Part shown: one piece after another, positions 47,866 through 55,953 of the stretch
Layout of the letters: the number at the start of each line of letters is the position of its first letter
Numbering within the stretch: the stretch's first letter is position 1
From: an uncultured Algibacter sp.
Lineage (GTDB): Bacteria > Bacteroidota > Bacteroidia > Flavobacteriales > Flavobacteriaceae
Reading direction: 5' to 3'
Length of the DNA stretch: 64,000 nucleotides
Assembly (NCBI RefSeq): GCF_947487575.1
Contig: NZ_CANKXG010000005.1
Coordinates: 62,001-126,000 of the forward strand
Notes under the pieces: generated by a model
What the model saw: only the letters and a program-made list of their open reading frames with translations
Told to the model about the DNA's origin: nothing
Database searches by the model: none
Made by a program: the position numbers and the translations under genes

Positions 47866-47886
47866 AGGGTAACCCATAGGGTAACT
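47866..47886. repeat. Element-end repeat GGGTAACCCATAGGGTAAC, right copy
   Basis: Exact direct repeat of 37714-37734, lying between the integrase promoter and the tRNA. An inverted half copy (AGTTACCCTAT) lies at 47839-47849. Confidence 0.8.
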
Positions 47887-47924
47887 GTACTTTGATATAT
47901 AATGTGTATTTTGAATATATACCA

Positions 47925-47966
47925 AAAACAAAAAACCCTCTAAACGTAGTGTTTAAAGGGTTTTGA
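47925..47966 (-). terminator. Terminator of tRNA-Ser(TGA), carried by the element
   Basis: AAAACCCT / AGGGTTTT with inner AAAC / GTTT; on the minus strand it is followed by TTTTTTGTTTTTGG. It replaces the displaced original terminator at 37601. Confidence 0.8.
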
Positions 47967-47996
47967 CTTTTAAAGTGTCTTTTGACGACTTAATCA

Positions 47997-48009
47997 GCGG
48001 AGAAAGAGG
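47997..48009. other. Attachment site, tRNA-proximal end
   Basis: GCGGAGAAAGAGG inside the tRNA-Ser(TGA) 3' end; the element carries these bases so the tRNA stays intact after insertion. Direct repeat of 37642-37654. Confidence 0.82.
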
Positions 48010-48082
48010 GATTCGAACCCCCGGAGGTGTGACCCTCAACAGTTTTCAAGACTGCCGCATTCGACCACTCTGCCATTTCTCC
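47998..48082 (-). tRNA. tRNA-Ser (TGA), integration target
   Basis: 85 nt on the minus strand. Acceptor GGAGAAA / TTTCTCC, anticodon TGA in CTTGAAA, long variable arm (GGGTCACACCTCC) as in serine tRNAs, and GGTTCGAATCC T-loop. The 63-aa ORF at 47963 is its antisense shadow. Confidence 0.96.
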
Positions 48083-48120
48083 TTGAGTGCCTCATCAAGC
48101 TATTTGCCTGAATGCGGGTG

Positions 48121-48151
48121 CAAATATAACCTCCTTTTTCATTCTATCAAA
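48121..48151 (-). promoter_or_regulatory. Promoter of tRNA-Ser(TGA)
   Basis: On the minus strand TTTG, 19 bp, TATATTTG: a perfect Bacteroidota -33/-7 pair about 38 bp ahead of the tRNA. Confidence 0.85.
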
Positions 48152-48269
48152 TAAAAACATAACTTTTTAACAATAAATTTTGCGTATTTTTCAATGCTTA
48201 TATTTTGTATAACAATATCGCGAAAAGAAAATTTCAAACCTTATTTTTGTAAAAACTTATTATACCATA

Positions 48270-48899
48270 ATGGATACAATTAAACAGCTTAAATGGCGGT
48301 ATGCAACAAAAAAATTTGATGCAACAAAAAAGTTGTCAAAAGCTAAATTAAATATCGTAACAGAAGCTTTTAACCTAACAGCCACCTCATTTGGGTTACA
48401 AACTATTAAGCTAATTGTTATTGAAGATAAGCAAATAAGAAAACCATTAGTAGAAGCATCCTATAACCAAAAACAAGTTCTAAATGCGTCACATCTTCTT
48501 GTAATTTGTATCCAAAAAAACATTGCAGATATCGATGTTACAACTTACTACAACAATATAAAACATATCCGCAATACACCAGAAACCATATTAAAACCTT
48601 ACAGAGAAGATTTAATTAGCATGATGAAAGATATGTCGGTACTAGAGCGCCAGCAATGGTCAACAAATCAAGCATACATCGCACTAGGGAATTTAATGAC
48701 GGTTTGTGCCATTGAAGGCATAGATTCATGTCCAATGGAAGGATTTTTACCATCAAAATATGACGAAATACTTAAATTAGATAAAAAAAAATTAAAATCA
48801 GTTTTACTTTTACCAATAGGTTATCGTGCAGAAGACGATATGTTTTCTGACTTCAAAAAAGTTAGAAAACCAATAGAAGAAGCTGTAATAACAATATAA
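48270..48899 (+). CDS. Nitroreductase-family NAD(P)H oxidoreductase
   Basis: 209 aa. Opens LKWRYATKKFDATKKLSKAKL with the phosphate-binding Arg/Lys of FMN, then TATSFGLQTIKLIVIED, AYIALGNLMTVCAIEGIDSCPMEGF and a C-terminal LPIGYRAEDD. This matches the NfsB-like nitroreductases, FMN enzymes that reduce quinones, nitro compounds or related substrates in the cytosol. Single gene; a dispersed hairpin repeat follows the stop. Confidence 0.92.
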   Translation: MDTIKQLKWRYATKKFDATKKLSKAKLNIVTEAFNLTATSFGLQTIKLIVIEDKQIRKPLVEASYNQKQVLNASHLLVICIQKNIADIDVTTYYNNIKHIRNTPETILKPYREDLISMMKDMSVLERQQWSTNQAYIALGNLMTVCAIEGIDSCPMEGFLPSKYDEILKLDKKKLKSVLLLPIGYRAEDDMFSDFKKVRKPIEEAVITI

Positions 48900-48904
48900 A
48901 ATAT

Positions 48905-49019
48905 TTGGGCGTTACCACAAGGGTCGGGCTTTCGGTAGTCGCTTTTTTGTGTTGCATAGGTGCAACAACACAAAAAGAGCTTCAACAAAACCTCAATCCC
49001 TAACGCAAAACTAGCGTCC
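48905..49019. repeat. Dispersed intergenic repeat with hairpin, copy 2
   Basis: Shares GTCGCTTTTTTGTGTTG, CATAGGTGCAA and CAACACAAAAAGAGCTT with 12656-12803 in the same orientation. It opens GGGCGTTACCACAAGGGTCGG and closes AATCCCTAACGC, so it may be the fuller copy. It fills the gap between the nitroreductase and aminotransferase genes. Confidence 0.85.
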
Positions 49020-49045
49020 AATTCAACATTAAAGAAAAATAGAAT

Positions 49046-50239
49046 ATGCCAGGATTTGAATTATTTGGAGATTTAGAGAGAAAGCAAGTAAATGATGTAT
49101 TGGACAATGGCGTGCTTATGCGCTATGGATTCGATGGCATGCGAAAAGGCCATTGGAAAGCCAAAGAATTAGAATCCGAACTTCAAAACGCTTTTCAATC
49201 CAAACACGTACAATTGGTATCTAGCGGCACCGCAGCAGTATCCGTAGCCTTAGCTGCAGCAGGCGTAGGAGCAGGTGATGAAGTTATCATGCCAACCTTT
49301 ACCTTCGTGGCTAGTTTCGAAGCCATCATGATGCTCGGTGCTATTCCCGTTTTGGTTGATGTAGATGATACATTATGCCTAAACCCAGAAGCCGTAGAAA
49401 AAGCCATCACGCCAAAAACAAAAGGCATTATGGTCGTGCAAATGTGTGGTAGTATGGGCGATATGGATGCCCTAAGAGATGTAGCCAAAAAGCATAATGT
49501 ATTATTAATTGAAGATGCATGTCAAGCCATTGGAGGAACATACAAAGGAAAACCACTAGGAAGCATTGGCGATTTAGGTTGTTTTTCATTCGATTTTGTA
49601 AAAACCATTACCTGTGGCGAAGGAGGAGCAGTAATAACAAACAACAAAGAATATTATACAAACGCCGACCATTATAGCGACCATGGTCACGACCATGTAG
49701 GTCACGACAGAGGAGCAGAAACACATCCGTTTTTAGGTTACAACTTCCGTATTTCTGAGTTACATGCTGCAGTAGGTTTAGCACAAGTAAAACGTTTGCC
49801 AGAGTTTTTAGCTATTCAAAAGAAAAATTTTAATATTCTAAGAGAAGCTTTAACAGAAATTCCAGAAGTCACCTTTAGAAAAGTACCAGAAGGAGGCCAA
49901 GAAAGTTGTGCTTTTTTAAATTTCTTTCTGCCAGACGTAGAAACAGCGCAGAACGTATCTAAAGCATTTAAAGAGAATGGTATTGATGTCTGCTGGAATT
50001 ACTACAATAATAACTGGCACTATGTTCGTGAATGGCATCATCTAAAAGATGCTAAATCGTTATATCCTTTAACTAAAGAGATAAAAGGAGAATTAGCTAA
50101 TCTTAAAACTAAAGATTTTTCGCAATCTGATTATTATATATCTAGAAATATTTCGTGTTTAATTAAGATGTCTTGGACTGAAGAGGAGGTTTTAGCGCGC
50201 GCGAATAAAATGGTAGAAAGTATAAAAAGTTGTATTTAA
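49046..50239 (+). CDS. DegT/DnrJ/EryC1-type PLP aminotransferase
   Basis: 397 aa. GTAAVSVALAAAGVGAGDEV early on, PLP-contact Asp157 in IEDACQAIGG, the Schiff-base Lys186 in SFDFVKTITCGEGG, and the histidine-rich SDHGHDHVGHD insertion. The family aminates keto-sugars for surface polysaccharides or antibiotics. No sugar-nucleotide genes are adjacent, so the substrate is unknown. The G+C and the alanine/glycine codon use of the first 600 bp look richer than in neighbours. A decayed 3' end of a related gene lies at 51015. Confidence 0.92.
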   Translation: MPGFELFGDLERKQVNDVLDNGVLMRYGFDGMRKGHWKAKELESELQNAFQSKHVQLVSSGTAAVSVALAAAGVGAGDEVIMPTFTFVASFEAIMMLGAIPVLVDVDDTLCLNPEAVEKAITPKTKGIMVVQMCGSMGDMDALRDVAKKHNVLLIEDACQAIGGTYKGKPLGSIGDLGCFSFDFVKTITCGEGGAVITNNKEYYTNADHYSDHGHDHVGHDRGAETHPFLGYNFRISELHAAVGLAQVKRLPEFLAIQKKNFNILREALTEIPEVTFRKVPEGGQESCAFLNFFLPDVETAQNVSKAFKENGIDVCWNYYNNNWHYVREWHHLKDAKSLYPLTKEIKGELANLKTKDFSQSDYYISRNISCLIKMSWTEEEVLARANKMVESIKSCI

Positions 50240-50452
50240 ATACACAAATCTCTTATAATAATTACATCTATAAAAGAAAATGAGCAAACTTATTTAAGTT
50301 TAAAAAGGTATACTTTAAGCTTTGTATTTCCTTGTTATCACTATATTGTTACATTTGTTATAGGTTTTGTTACATTAGTAATACGCGTTCAATAGGCTAT
50401 CATTTAATTTTGAGTTGAAATTATACATTAATAATAATTAAAACTTAAAATT

Positions 50453-50932
50453 ATGAAAACAACTCGAAGATTTTTAACCTATGCACTTATGGCTTTTGCT
50501 TTAATTTTTACAAGTTACTCATGTGAAGGTGAGGATGGTGAAGATGGAATGAATGGAATTGATGGTTTAGAAGGGCCAGCTGGACAAGATGGTAACGCTA
50601 ATGTGGTTTCTGTATTGTTAGAAAATCAGACAATTAATAATGGCGACAATGTTTTTGATATTTCTCAATTAACACAAGAGATATACGATACAGGTATTGT
50701 ATATGCTTACGTCACAGTAACAGGAAATGATTATTGGGAGGTACTACCTCTAAGTCTTTCACAACAGATAATATTAGAAATTGATAAAATTGAAGTTGGT
50801 AAAATTACTTTAAAAGCTACTTTTTCCCAATCTAATCTTCGACTCAGATTTGTATTGCTTGAAGGTACAAGCGTTAGCGCTGTAGATTTTAATAATTTAG
50901 AAGAAGTCGTATCATATTACAATTTAGATTAA
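50453..50932 (+). CDS. Lipoprotein with short collagen-like stretch
   Basis: 159 aa. Signal MKTTRRFLTYALMAFALIFTSYSC with the lipid Cys at 24, then Gly-x-x triplets (GEDGEDGMNGIDGLEGPAGQDG), then a beta-rich domain (NANVVSVLLENQTI …). Such small surface lipoproteins are frequent in flavobacteria; function unknown. A palindrome at 50958 closes the gene. Confidence 0.78.
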   Translation: MKTTRRFLTYALMAFALIFTSYSCEGEDGEDGMNGIDGLEGPAGQDGNANVVSVLLENQTINNGDNVFDISQLTQEIYDTGIVYAYVTVTGNDYWEVLPLSLSQQIILEIDKIEVGKITLKATFSQSNLRLRFVLLEGTSVSAVDFNNLEEVVSYYNLD

Positions 50933-50957
50933 TAAATCCCAAATAAACCAATTCTAT

Positions 50958-50992
50958 AACTTTACTCTATGTTAAGGCATAGGGTAAAGTTC
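50958..50992 (+). terminator. Terminator of the collagen-like lipoprotein gene
   Basis: AACTTTACTCTATG / CATAGGGTAAAGTT, a 14-bp stem with one T/G pair and a 6-nt loop. The trailing T-run is weak. Confidence 0.7.
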
Positions 50993-51014
50993 TTATATTT
51001 AAAGCATCAATATT

Positions 51015-51130
51015 TCTCATAATCATATCTCGGTAGAAATATATATTGTTTAATAAAACCGTCTTGGACAGAACAAGAGGTTAGGGAATGAGCTTCTAAA
51101 ATGGTTAAGGCTATAAAAGCGTCTGTTTAA
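51015..51130 (+). pseudogene. Decayed 3' end of a DegT-type aminotransferase
   Basis: The frame AAACCGTCTTGGACAGAACA onward reads KPSWTEQEVRE*ASKMVKAIKASV and then stops. It aligns with the C-terminus of the intact gene at 49046 (KMSWTEEEVLARANKMVESIKSCI). Nucleotide similarity extends upstream into the YYISRNISCLIK region with a frameshift. One internal TGA and the frameshift show that it is dead. It is more like the typical family C-terminus than a recent copy of its neighbour, so it may be the remnant of a second, older gene. Confidence 0.75.
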
Positions 51131-51792
51131 CAATTATAATTCATGTAACATGCTATCTGTTTCATAGAGTATCATCATATATAGGTGATTTTCTATACAA
51201 TAATATTCAAAAGAACATTATTGTATTTCTAAGTATAGTGGGGGAATTTATGCAGCTATAACTTTTAGTAGGTCGCTATTGCTTAAATGTTTTCATGATA
51301 TAAAATTAAGTTTAGAAATATTGTAGTAATTTATTAAATATATTATAGATGTTATGTTGCTTTTAACAATCTCTGTACTTCTTTAAATAAGCTTACTATT
51401 ATATGTCTACAGAATTACTAATAGCCATAACAAAACATAAATTACTCCATATCTAAATTATTCTCTTTAGAGTATTTGATGTATTTATATGTTTTATTTA
51501 TACAAAAATCCTCTCGTATTCTATGCTATTACTATCATGTTACATAATTTACAGGTTTTGTTACATGTGTTATATCTATATCTATAATAGTCCTTTAGTT
51601 TTGAAAAAATTAATAGCAATGCCTTTACCTAAAAACAAAAGTGATAAAGAAAACTAAAACTTTAAAAGATGAAATTGAAGCTTTCCCTAAGCATAATATA
51701 GATCTAAATGTTAATCATTTATAAAATGGGAAGTACACTTAAAAAAGTAAAAGAGAAGCAATATCTAAATAACTATTAATAATAAAATAATT
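51131..51792. other. Gene-free AT-rich region
   Basis: About 660 bp after the aminotransferase remnant. I see stop-rich frames, no convincing RNA and no repeats. It reads as decaying sequence plus the promoter of the 51793 gene. Confidence 0.5.
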
Positions 51793-52275
51793 ATGAAAAA
51801 CACTATAGGTTTAATAATATTTTTAAACATCTGTATCGTGGGTGCGCAATCTATTGAAAACGTAACATTATCTAATGGAGGCAATGCTATAAGTAACGGC
51901 AGTAATTCAATTAATGCAACAATTGGTGAGCCCATTATAGGAGTTATATCTAACAATGAAACTTTGTTACAAGGGTTTTGGTTTAGTTCAACACTAAATT
52001 CAACATTAACAACTACTAATTTCTCATTAGAAGACAATATTTTACTTTATCCAAATCCTGTAATAAATAATCTCACTATTTTATTAAAAGATACTAAGAG
52101 CTACAATATGTCTTTGTGGACATTGCAAGGGCAATTAATAATGAAGAAAGATTTTAAAGGAATTCCTAATGGACACAAAATAAATTTTAGTGCTTTATCT
52201 AAGGGAGTTTATGTTTTAAAACTTTCAATAGACGACATAAATCAAAATAAAACATTCAGAATCATTAAAAAATAA
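51793..52275 (+). CDS. Short secreted protein with type IX secretion sorting domain
   Basis: 160 aa. Signal peptide ending VGAQ, a 60-residue middle with SNGGNAISNGSNSINATIGEPIIG, and a C-terminal sorting domain: ILLYPNPVINNLTI, WTLQGQLI and LSKGVYVLKLSIDDINQNKTFRIIKK. The C-terminal domain directs export by the T9SS and attachment to the cell surface. The passenger is only about 70 residues. The next gene follows 26 bp later. Confidence 0.88.
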   Translation: MKNTIGLIIFLNICIVGAQSIENVTLSNGGNAISNGSNSINATIGEPIIGVISNNETLLQGFWFSSTLNSTLTTTNFSLEDNILLYPNPVINNLTILLKDTKSYNMSLWTLQGQLIMKKDFKGIPNGHKINFSALSKGVYVLKLSIDDINQNKTFRIIKK

Positions 52276-52301
52276 AAGTATTAACCTTTAAATCATAAAT
52301 T

Positions 52302-53327
52302 ATGAAAAATATAAATTACTGTATTACTGTATTAGCCTTTTTTTTAATCAGTGTGTCTTTTGCACAATCAGCACAAAAAAACTTTATTAATTACCAAGCT
52401 GTAGCTAAAGATAGTGCAGGAGAACTTTTGGTAGATGAATCTGTAAACATACAAATAGCTATTAAATTTGGTGCCCCAGATGTTACTGCAAGTTATGTGG
52501 AAAATCATACAGTTACAACAAGTAGCAATGGTGTTTTTAGTCTTTTGATTGGTAATGGGGTTGCAATATCAGGAGATTTTGGTAGTTTGGAATGGGGTTC
52601 TATTGCTAGTTATATAACAATATCACTTAATGGGGCCGAAATTGGAACTAATGAGCTTATGGCTGTACCTTATGCTATTTCGTCTGGAGACACAAGGTGG
52701 CTTACTAATGGGAATGACATAGAAAATATAAATACTGGTAATGTAGGCATAGACAGAGCGCCTACATCTAAGTTGGATGTAAACGGAGATTTAAGATTAG
52801 AAAATGGTACGTCAGTAAACGAGATATCTACTGACGCAACTTTAGGAGGTAATAGTAATAATGCAATCCCTACTGAAAGAGCAGTTAAAACCTATGTTGA
52901 TAATGCTACTGCGGCTACCACTCCAGTTGTATTTAAAGTTAGAGGAAATGGTTTTGCAGTAAAAGACTTGGATGCCAATACTACTATAGAAACAGATATT
53001 TGGGATATTAGAACGTATGATACTAGAAATGCTTTCAATACCACTACTAAAAGATTTGTTGTCCCAGAAAGTGGATATTATTATATACATGCAGTTGTAA
53101 GACAATCCAATACTGTAACTACTTCTTTTTTCAGAATTAGTTTTAATGTAGATACAGGTGTTGATTTCACGCAAATTGTTGATGGTGATGACGTAAAAAC
53201 AGATGTTTGTGGTATTTATTTTCTTAATGTTGGACAACAAGTATTTGTGTCCCTGAGGAACTTTGGTGCTAATGATGTTAGAATAGATGGAACTGGTAGT
53301 TGGTTTGAAGGTTATAAAATTAATTAG
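52302..53327 (+). CDS. Exported surface protein with C1q/TNF-like C-terminal domain
   Basis: 341 aa. Signal peptide (…LISVSFAQ), an N-terminal beta-rich part (FINYQAVAKDSAGELLVDESVNIQIAI, MAVPYAISSG) common in flavobacterial tail-fibre-like proteins, a linker VGIDRAPTSKLDVNGDLRLENGTSV and IPTERAVKTYVDNA, then a C1q-like jelly roll (WDIRTYDTRNAFNTTTKRFVVPESGYYYI to the end). Trimeric ligand-binding or adhesive role by analogy. Likely in an operon with the T9SS gene before it. Confidence 0.78.
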   Translation: MKNINYCITVLAFFLISVSFAQSAQKNFINYQAVAKDSAGELLVDESVNIQIAIKFGAPDVTASYVENHTVTTSSNGVFSLLIGNGVAISGDFGSLEWGSIASYITISLNGAEIGTNELMAVPYAISSGDTRWLTNGNDIENINTGNVGIDRAPTSKLDVNGDLRLENGTSVNEISTDATLGGNSNNAIPTERAVKTYVDNATAATTPVVFKVRGNGFAVKDLDANTTIETDIWDIRTYDTRNAFNTTTKRFVVPESGYYYIHAVVRQSNTVTTSFFRISFNVDTGVDFTQIVDGDDVKTDVCGIYFLNVGQQVFVSLRNFGANDVRIDGTGSWFEGYKIN

Positions 53328-53405
53328 AGGTAAATTATTGAGTAGTTTAACTAATCATGTAAGTAAAAATAATAAAATCAGCTTAATCTGATAAATAATT
53401 TAAAG

Positions 53406-54107
53406 ATGAAAAATAGAATTAAAATTAGTGTAGTACTATTATTGTTTACATCAAGCATAATAGCGCAATGTACAGACATTAATACAAAAGAAATAGCTAA
53501 ATATTTAAACGAAAAAGTAAAACCACGTCTAGATATTAAGCTAGATAAACACGATGGTTTTTTAGCCATAAATGGCACACGCCAAAATCTAGACCTTAAA
53601 GATGTAAAAATTAGTCCTGTAAGTAGAGAGTGGACCTATTTTTTTGAAAACGTAAGGCGTATAGATAGTAATTTCTGGTACGATTCTAAAAAAAACGCTT
53701 TCGTTTTAGACGTTAAGTTTGAAAACAACGGTATAGAGTTAAAGGGACGATGTGAAGGTTGTTTAACAAAGCGCATGAAAGACGATCGTGCACCAGATAT
53801 TAATTGGGCAAATCCCCAAATAATGCGCTTTACATTAAAACCTATAGTTTTTCAACGTTCAGTATCATTTAAAGTAACACAAGTAGAAATGTTAGGTAAA
53901 TTAGTTGGTAGTGGTTTTGGTAGTGTGTTTTCTAGACTAACTAAAGGTATTGAAGATGTTGTAGGGCAAGAACTAACTAGAGTTTTTACAACCGATGTTA
54001 CTAAACGCTTATTTAATGATGCCTTACGTCCTTTATTAAAATCGAAAAAAACAGTTTCTGCGAATAGTGTGTCTTTGGCATCGTCTAGTTTGAGAGTTTG
54101 TAAATAA
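53406..54107 (+). CDS. Exported protein of unknown function
   Basis: 233 aa. Signal peptide MKNRIKISVVLLLFTSSIIAQ, then a mixed alpha/beta body with an isolated Cys pair (GRCEGCLTKR, about 118-121) and a C-terminal amphipathic part (GSGFGSVFSRLTKGIEDVVGQELTRVF). I recognise no family. It lies 78 bp after the C1q-like gene and 58 bp before a lipoprotein gene on the same strand, so it may belong with them in the cell envelope. Confidence 0.7.
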   Translation: MKNRIKISVVLLLFTSSIIAQCTDINTKEIAKYLNEKVKPRLDIKLDKHDGFLAINGTRQNLDLKDVKISPVSREWTYFFENVRRIDSNFWYDSKKNAFVLDVKFENNGIELKGRCEGCLTKRMKDDRAPDINWANPQIMRFTLKPIVFQRSVSFKVTQVEMLGKLVGSGFGSVFSRLTKGIEDVVGQELTRVFTTDVTKRLFNDALRPLLKSKKTVSANSVSLASSSLRVCK

Positions 54108-54165
54108 TTAAATCAAAAACTACATACCTCAAAAAACACAAATCATAATTAATATATTGAAAACC

Positions 54166-54780
54166 ATGAAGTTATATGTATTATTGTTTATCGTTCTTGT
54201 TTCCTTTTCCTGTAAGGAAAGTAATAAAATTAATGAGGAGCATACATTAGATATTATAAATAAAAAAAAGGAACCTAAAAAAGAAACAAAAACTAAAGAA
54301 ACCTATTTATGTACTATAAACGGAAAGCCATGGCATTACACTAAAGCTTCTGGTATTGTAAGCCGACATAAAAAAACCAAAAAACGAGAAGCTATTTTTA
54401 CTTTTACTAAAAAGCTTGAGAAAGGCAAGGAAATAGTTCAGTTATTTTATGATGGAGACACCAATCAATTAGAGAAAGCTAATATTCACTTAAAAGTACT
54501 TAAGAAAGATGGTAAGAGAATGACAGCTATGTATACATATTCTTCCAACACTACTAAATTTCATCCTAATGCTAAAATATCTGGTGCTATAGATTTATCA
54601 AATCCAAGTAATGCATCGGGTAATGCAGAAATTTCAAAATTAGATGTACGTTTTGATAAAAATGAAGTAAAAAATGAAGCAGATAAAATTATATCAGCAC
54701 AAGGAATAAACTTTAAAGGTATTGGTTACTCAGAAGCTGGTAAGCTATTTGGTTCTAAAGGAGGAGCAAGTAATAATTAA
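54166..54780 (+). CDS. Small lipoprotein of unknown function
   Basis: 204 aa from ATG at 54166; the track uses a TTG three codons earlier. Lipoprotein signal MKLYVLLFIVLVSFSC (lipid Cys at 16), a Lys-rich linker (KKKEPKKETKTKE), then a beta-rich domain starting YLCTINGKPWHYTKASG. That opening resembles flavobacterial domains called DUF6252-like. Convergent with ribB; the two stop codons overlap within 4 bp. Confidence 0.75.
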   Translation: MKLYVLLFIVLVSFSCKESNKINEEHTLDIINKKKEPKKETKTKETYLCTINGKPWHYTKASGIVSRHKKTKKREAIFTFTKKLEKGKEIVQLFYDGDTNQLEKANIHLKVLKKDGKRMTAMYTYSSNTTKFHPNAKISGAIDLSNPSNASGNAEISKLDVRFDKNEVKNEADKIISAQGINFKGIGYSEAGKLFGSKGGASNN

Positions 54781-55937
54781 TATTTAACATAATCCACAAT
54801 CTCTAAACCATAACCAATCAACCCAACACGCTTTGTTTGTTTGGTATTAGAAATTAAACGCAGTTTGTGAATATTTAAATCGTGAAGTATTTGAGCTCCA
54901 ATTCCAAAATCTCTATTATCCATGTTTATTTTTGGAGCCCTAGCTATTTTATTAGATTCTTGGTTTTCTTTTAAAAAAGATAAGCGATTAAGGATATTCA
55001 TAGATTGTGATTCTTGATTAATAAAGATTATTGCACCTTTTCTAGCATCATTTATAACCTTAAACATATCATCCAATTGCTTATCCGCATTATTGGTAAG
55101 CGTTCCTAAAATATCATTATTAATTAGGGTTGAATTTATTCTTGTAAGAACCTCTTCACTATCTTTCCATTGTCCTTTAGTTAAGGCTATATGTACTTGA
55201 TTATTTGTAGTTTGCTTGTATGCTCTTAATCTAAAATTCCCAAAACGTGTTTCTATTTGAAAGTCCTCTTTTTTTTCTATTAAAGAGTCGTGTTGCATTC
55301 TGTAAGCCACTAAATCTTCAATAGAAACGATTTTCAAATCTAACTTCTTGGCAACCTCAATTAGCTCAGGTAAACGCGCCATGGTACCATCTTCATTCAT
55401 TATTTCAACAATCACACCAGCTGGATTTAAACCTGCTAATCTTGCAAAATCAATGGCAGCTTCAGTATGACCAGTTCTTCGTAAAACACCACCTTCTTTA
55501 GCAACTAAAGGAAAAATATGACCAGGTCTAGCCAATTCAAATGGTTTTGTATTGTTATTAATTAAAGCTTGTACTGTTTTTGCTCTATCACTAGCTGAAA
55601 TACCTGTGGTTACACCATTACCTCTTAAATCAACCGATACCGTAAAAGCAGTTTCCATGGGGTCAGTATTATTACGAACCATCATGTTTAACTCTAGCTC
55701 CTTACATCTGTTTTCGGTGAGCGGTGCACAAATAAGTCCTCTACCATGAGTAGCCATAAAGTTTATCATTTCTGGAGTTACCTTATCGGCGGCAGCCAAA
55801 AAATCACCTTCATTTTCACGATTTTCGTCATCAACAACAATTATAACTTTTCCGTTTCTTATGTCGTCAATAGCTTCGTGTATTGTATTAAGCTTAAACT
55901 CTTGTTTTGCTTTTTGTGTCATAGGGTTAACCATCAT
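54777..55937 (-). CDS. ribB: 3,4-dihydroxy-2-butanone-4-phosphate synthase with degenerate GTP cyclohydrolase II domain
   Basis: 386 aa. The N-terminal RibB half (about 10-215) is complete: VDDENRENEGDF, THGRGLICAP, HIFPLVA…GGVLRRTGHTEAAID. The C-terminal half follows the RibA fold, but the zinc cysteines are gone. Where active enzymes have S-E-C-x-T-G-D-x-F-G-S-x-R-C-D-C, it reads INNDILGTLTNNADKQL. It therefore makes the 4-carbon riboflavin precursor from ribulose 5-phosphate but should not open GTP. A separate ribA is expected elsewhere. Confidence 0.9.
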   Translation of the reverse strand: MMVNPMTQKAKQEFKLNTIHEAIDDIRNGKVIIVVDDENRENEGDFLAAADKVTPEMINFMATHGRGLICAPLTENRCKELELNMMVRNNTDPMETAFTVSVDLRGNGVTTGISASDRAKTVQALINNNTKPFELARPGHIFPLVAKEGGVLRRTGHTEAAIDFARLAGLNPAGVIVEIMNEDGTMARLPELIEVAKKLDLKIVSIEDLVAYRMQHDSLIEKKEDFQIETRFGNFRLRAYKQTTNNQVHIALTKGQWKDSEEVLTRINSTLINNDILGTLTNNADKQLDDMFKVINDARKGAIIFINQESQSMNILNRLSFLKENQESNKIARAPKINMDNRDFGIGAQILHDLNIHKLRLISNTKQTKRVGLIGYGLEIVDYVKY

Positions 55938-55953
55938 AGAACAAAGATATGGC

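Larger units (their letters stand above)
37642..48009. mobile_element. 10.4-kb integrative element in tRNA-Ser(TGA) with type III restriction-modification
   Basis: It is bounded by 13-bp direct repeats of the tRNA 3' end, with the integrase (46537-47757) next to the tRNA as usual. Cargo, right to left: integrase, unknown 390-aa protein, excisionase-like protein, two further DNA-binding proteins, XRE regulator, mod, res, a second short tyrosine recombinase and a tiny ORF. There is no relaxase, type IV secretion or replication gene. It must therefore be mobilised by other means, or it is only an island. Both ends carry copies of GGGTAACCCATAGGGTAAC and an inverted pair of AGGGATTCCCT-based sites. 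Confidence 0.85.

Noticed and set aside
37642-48009. Prophage or conjugative transposon
   Set aside because: No capsid, terminase, relaxase or transfer gene is present; only integration, regulation and R-M functions.
47963-48154. 63-aa plus-strand ORF
   Set aside because: It is read across tRNA-Ser(TGA) in antisense and contains the tell-tale GERGIRTPGGV tRNA-derived peptide.
48821-49021. 66-aa minus-strand ORF
   Set aside because: It is read through the dispersed hairpin repeat and the nitroreductase 3' end.
52842-53240. 132-aa minus-strand ORF
   Set aside because: Antisense to the C1q-like gene and without coding character.
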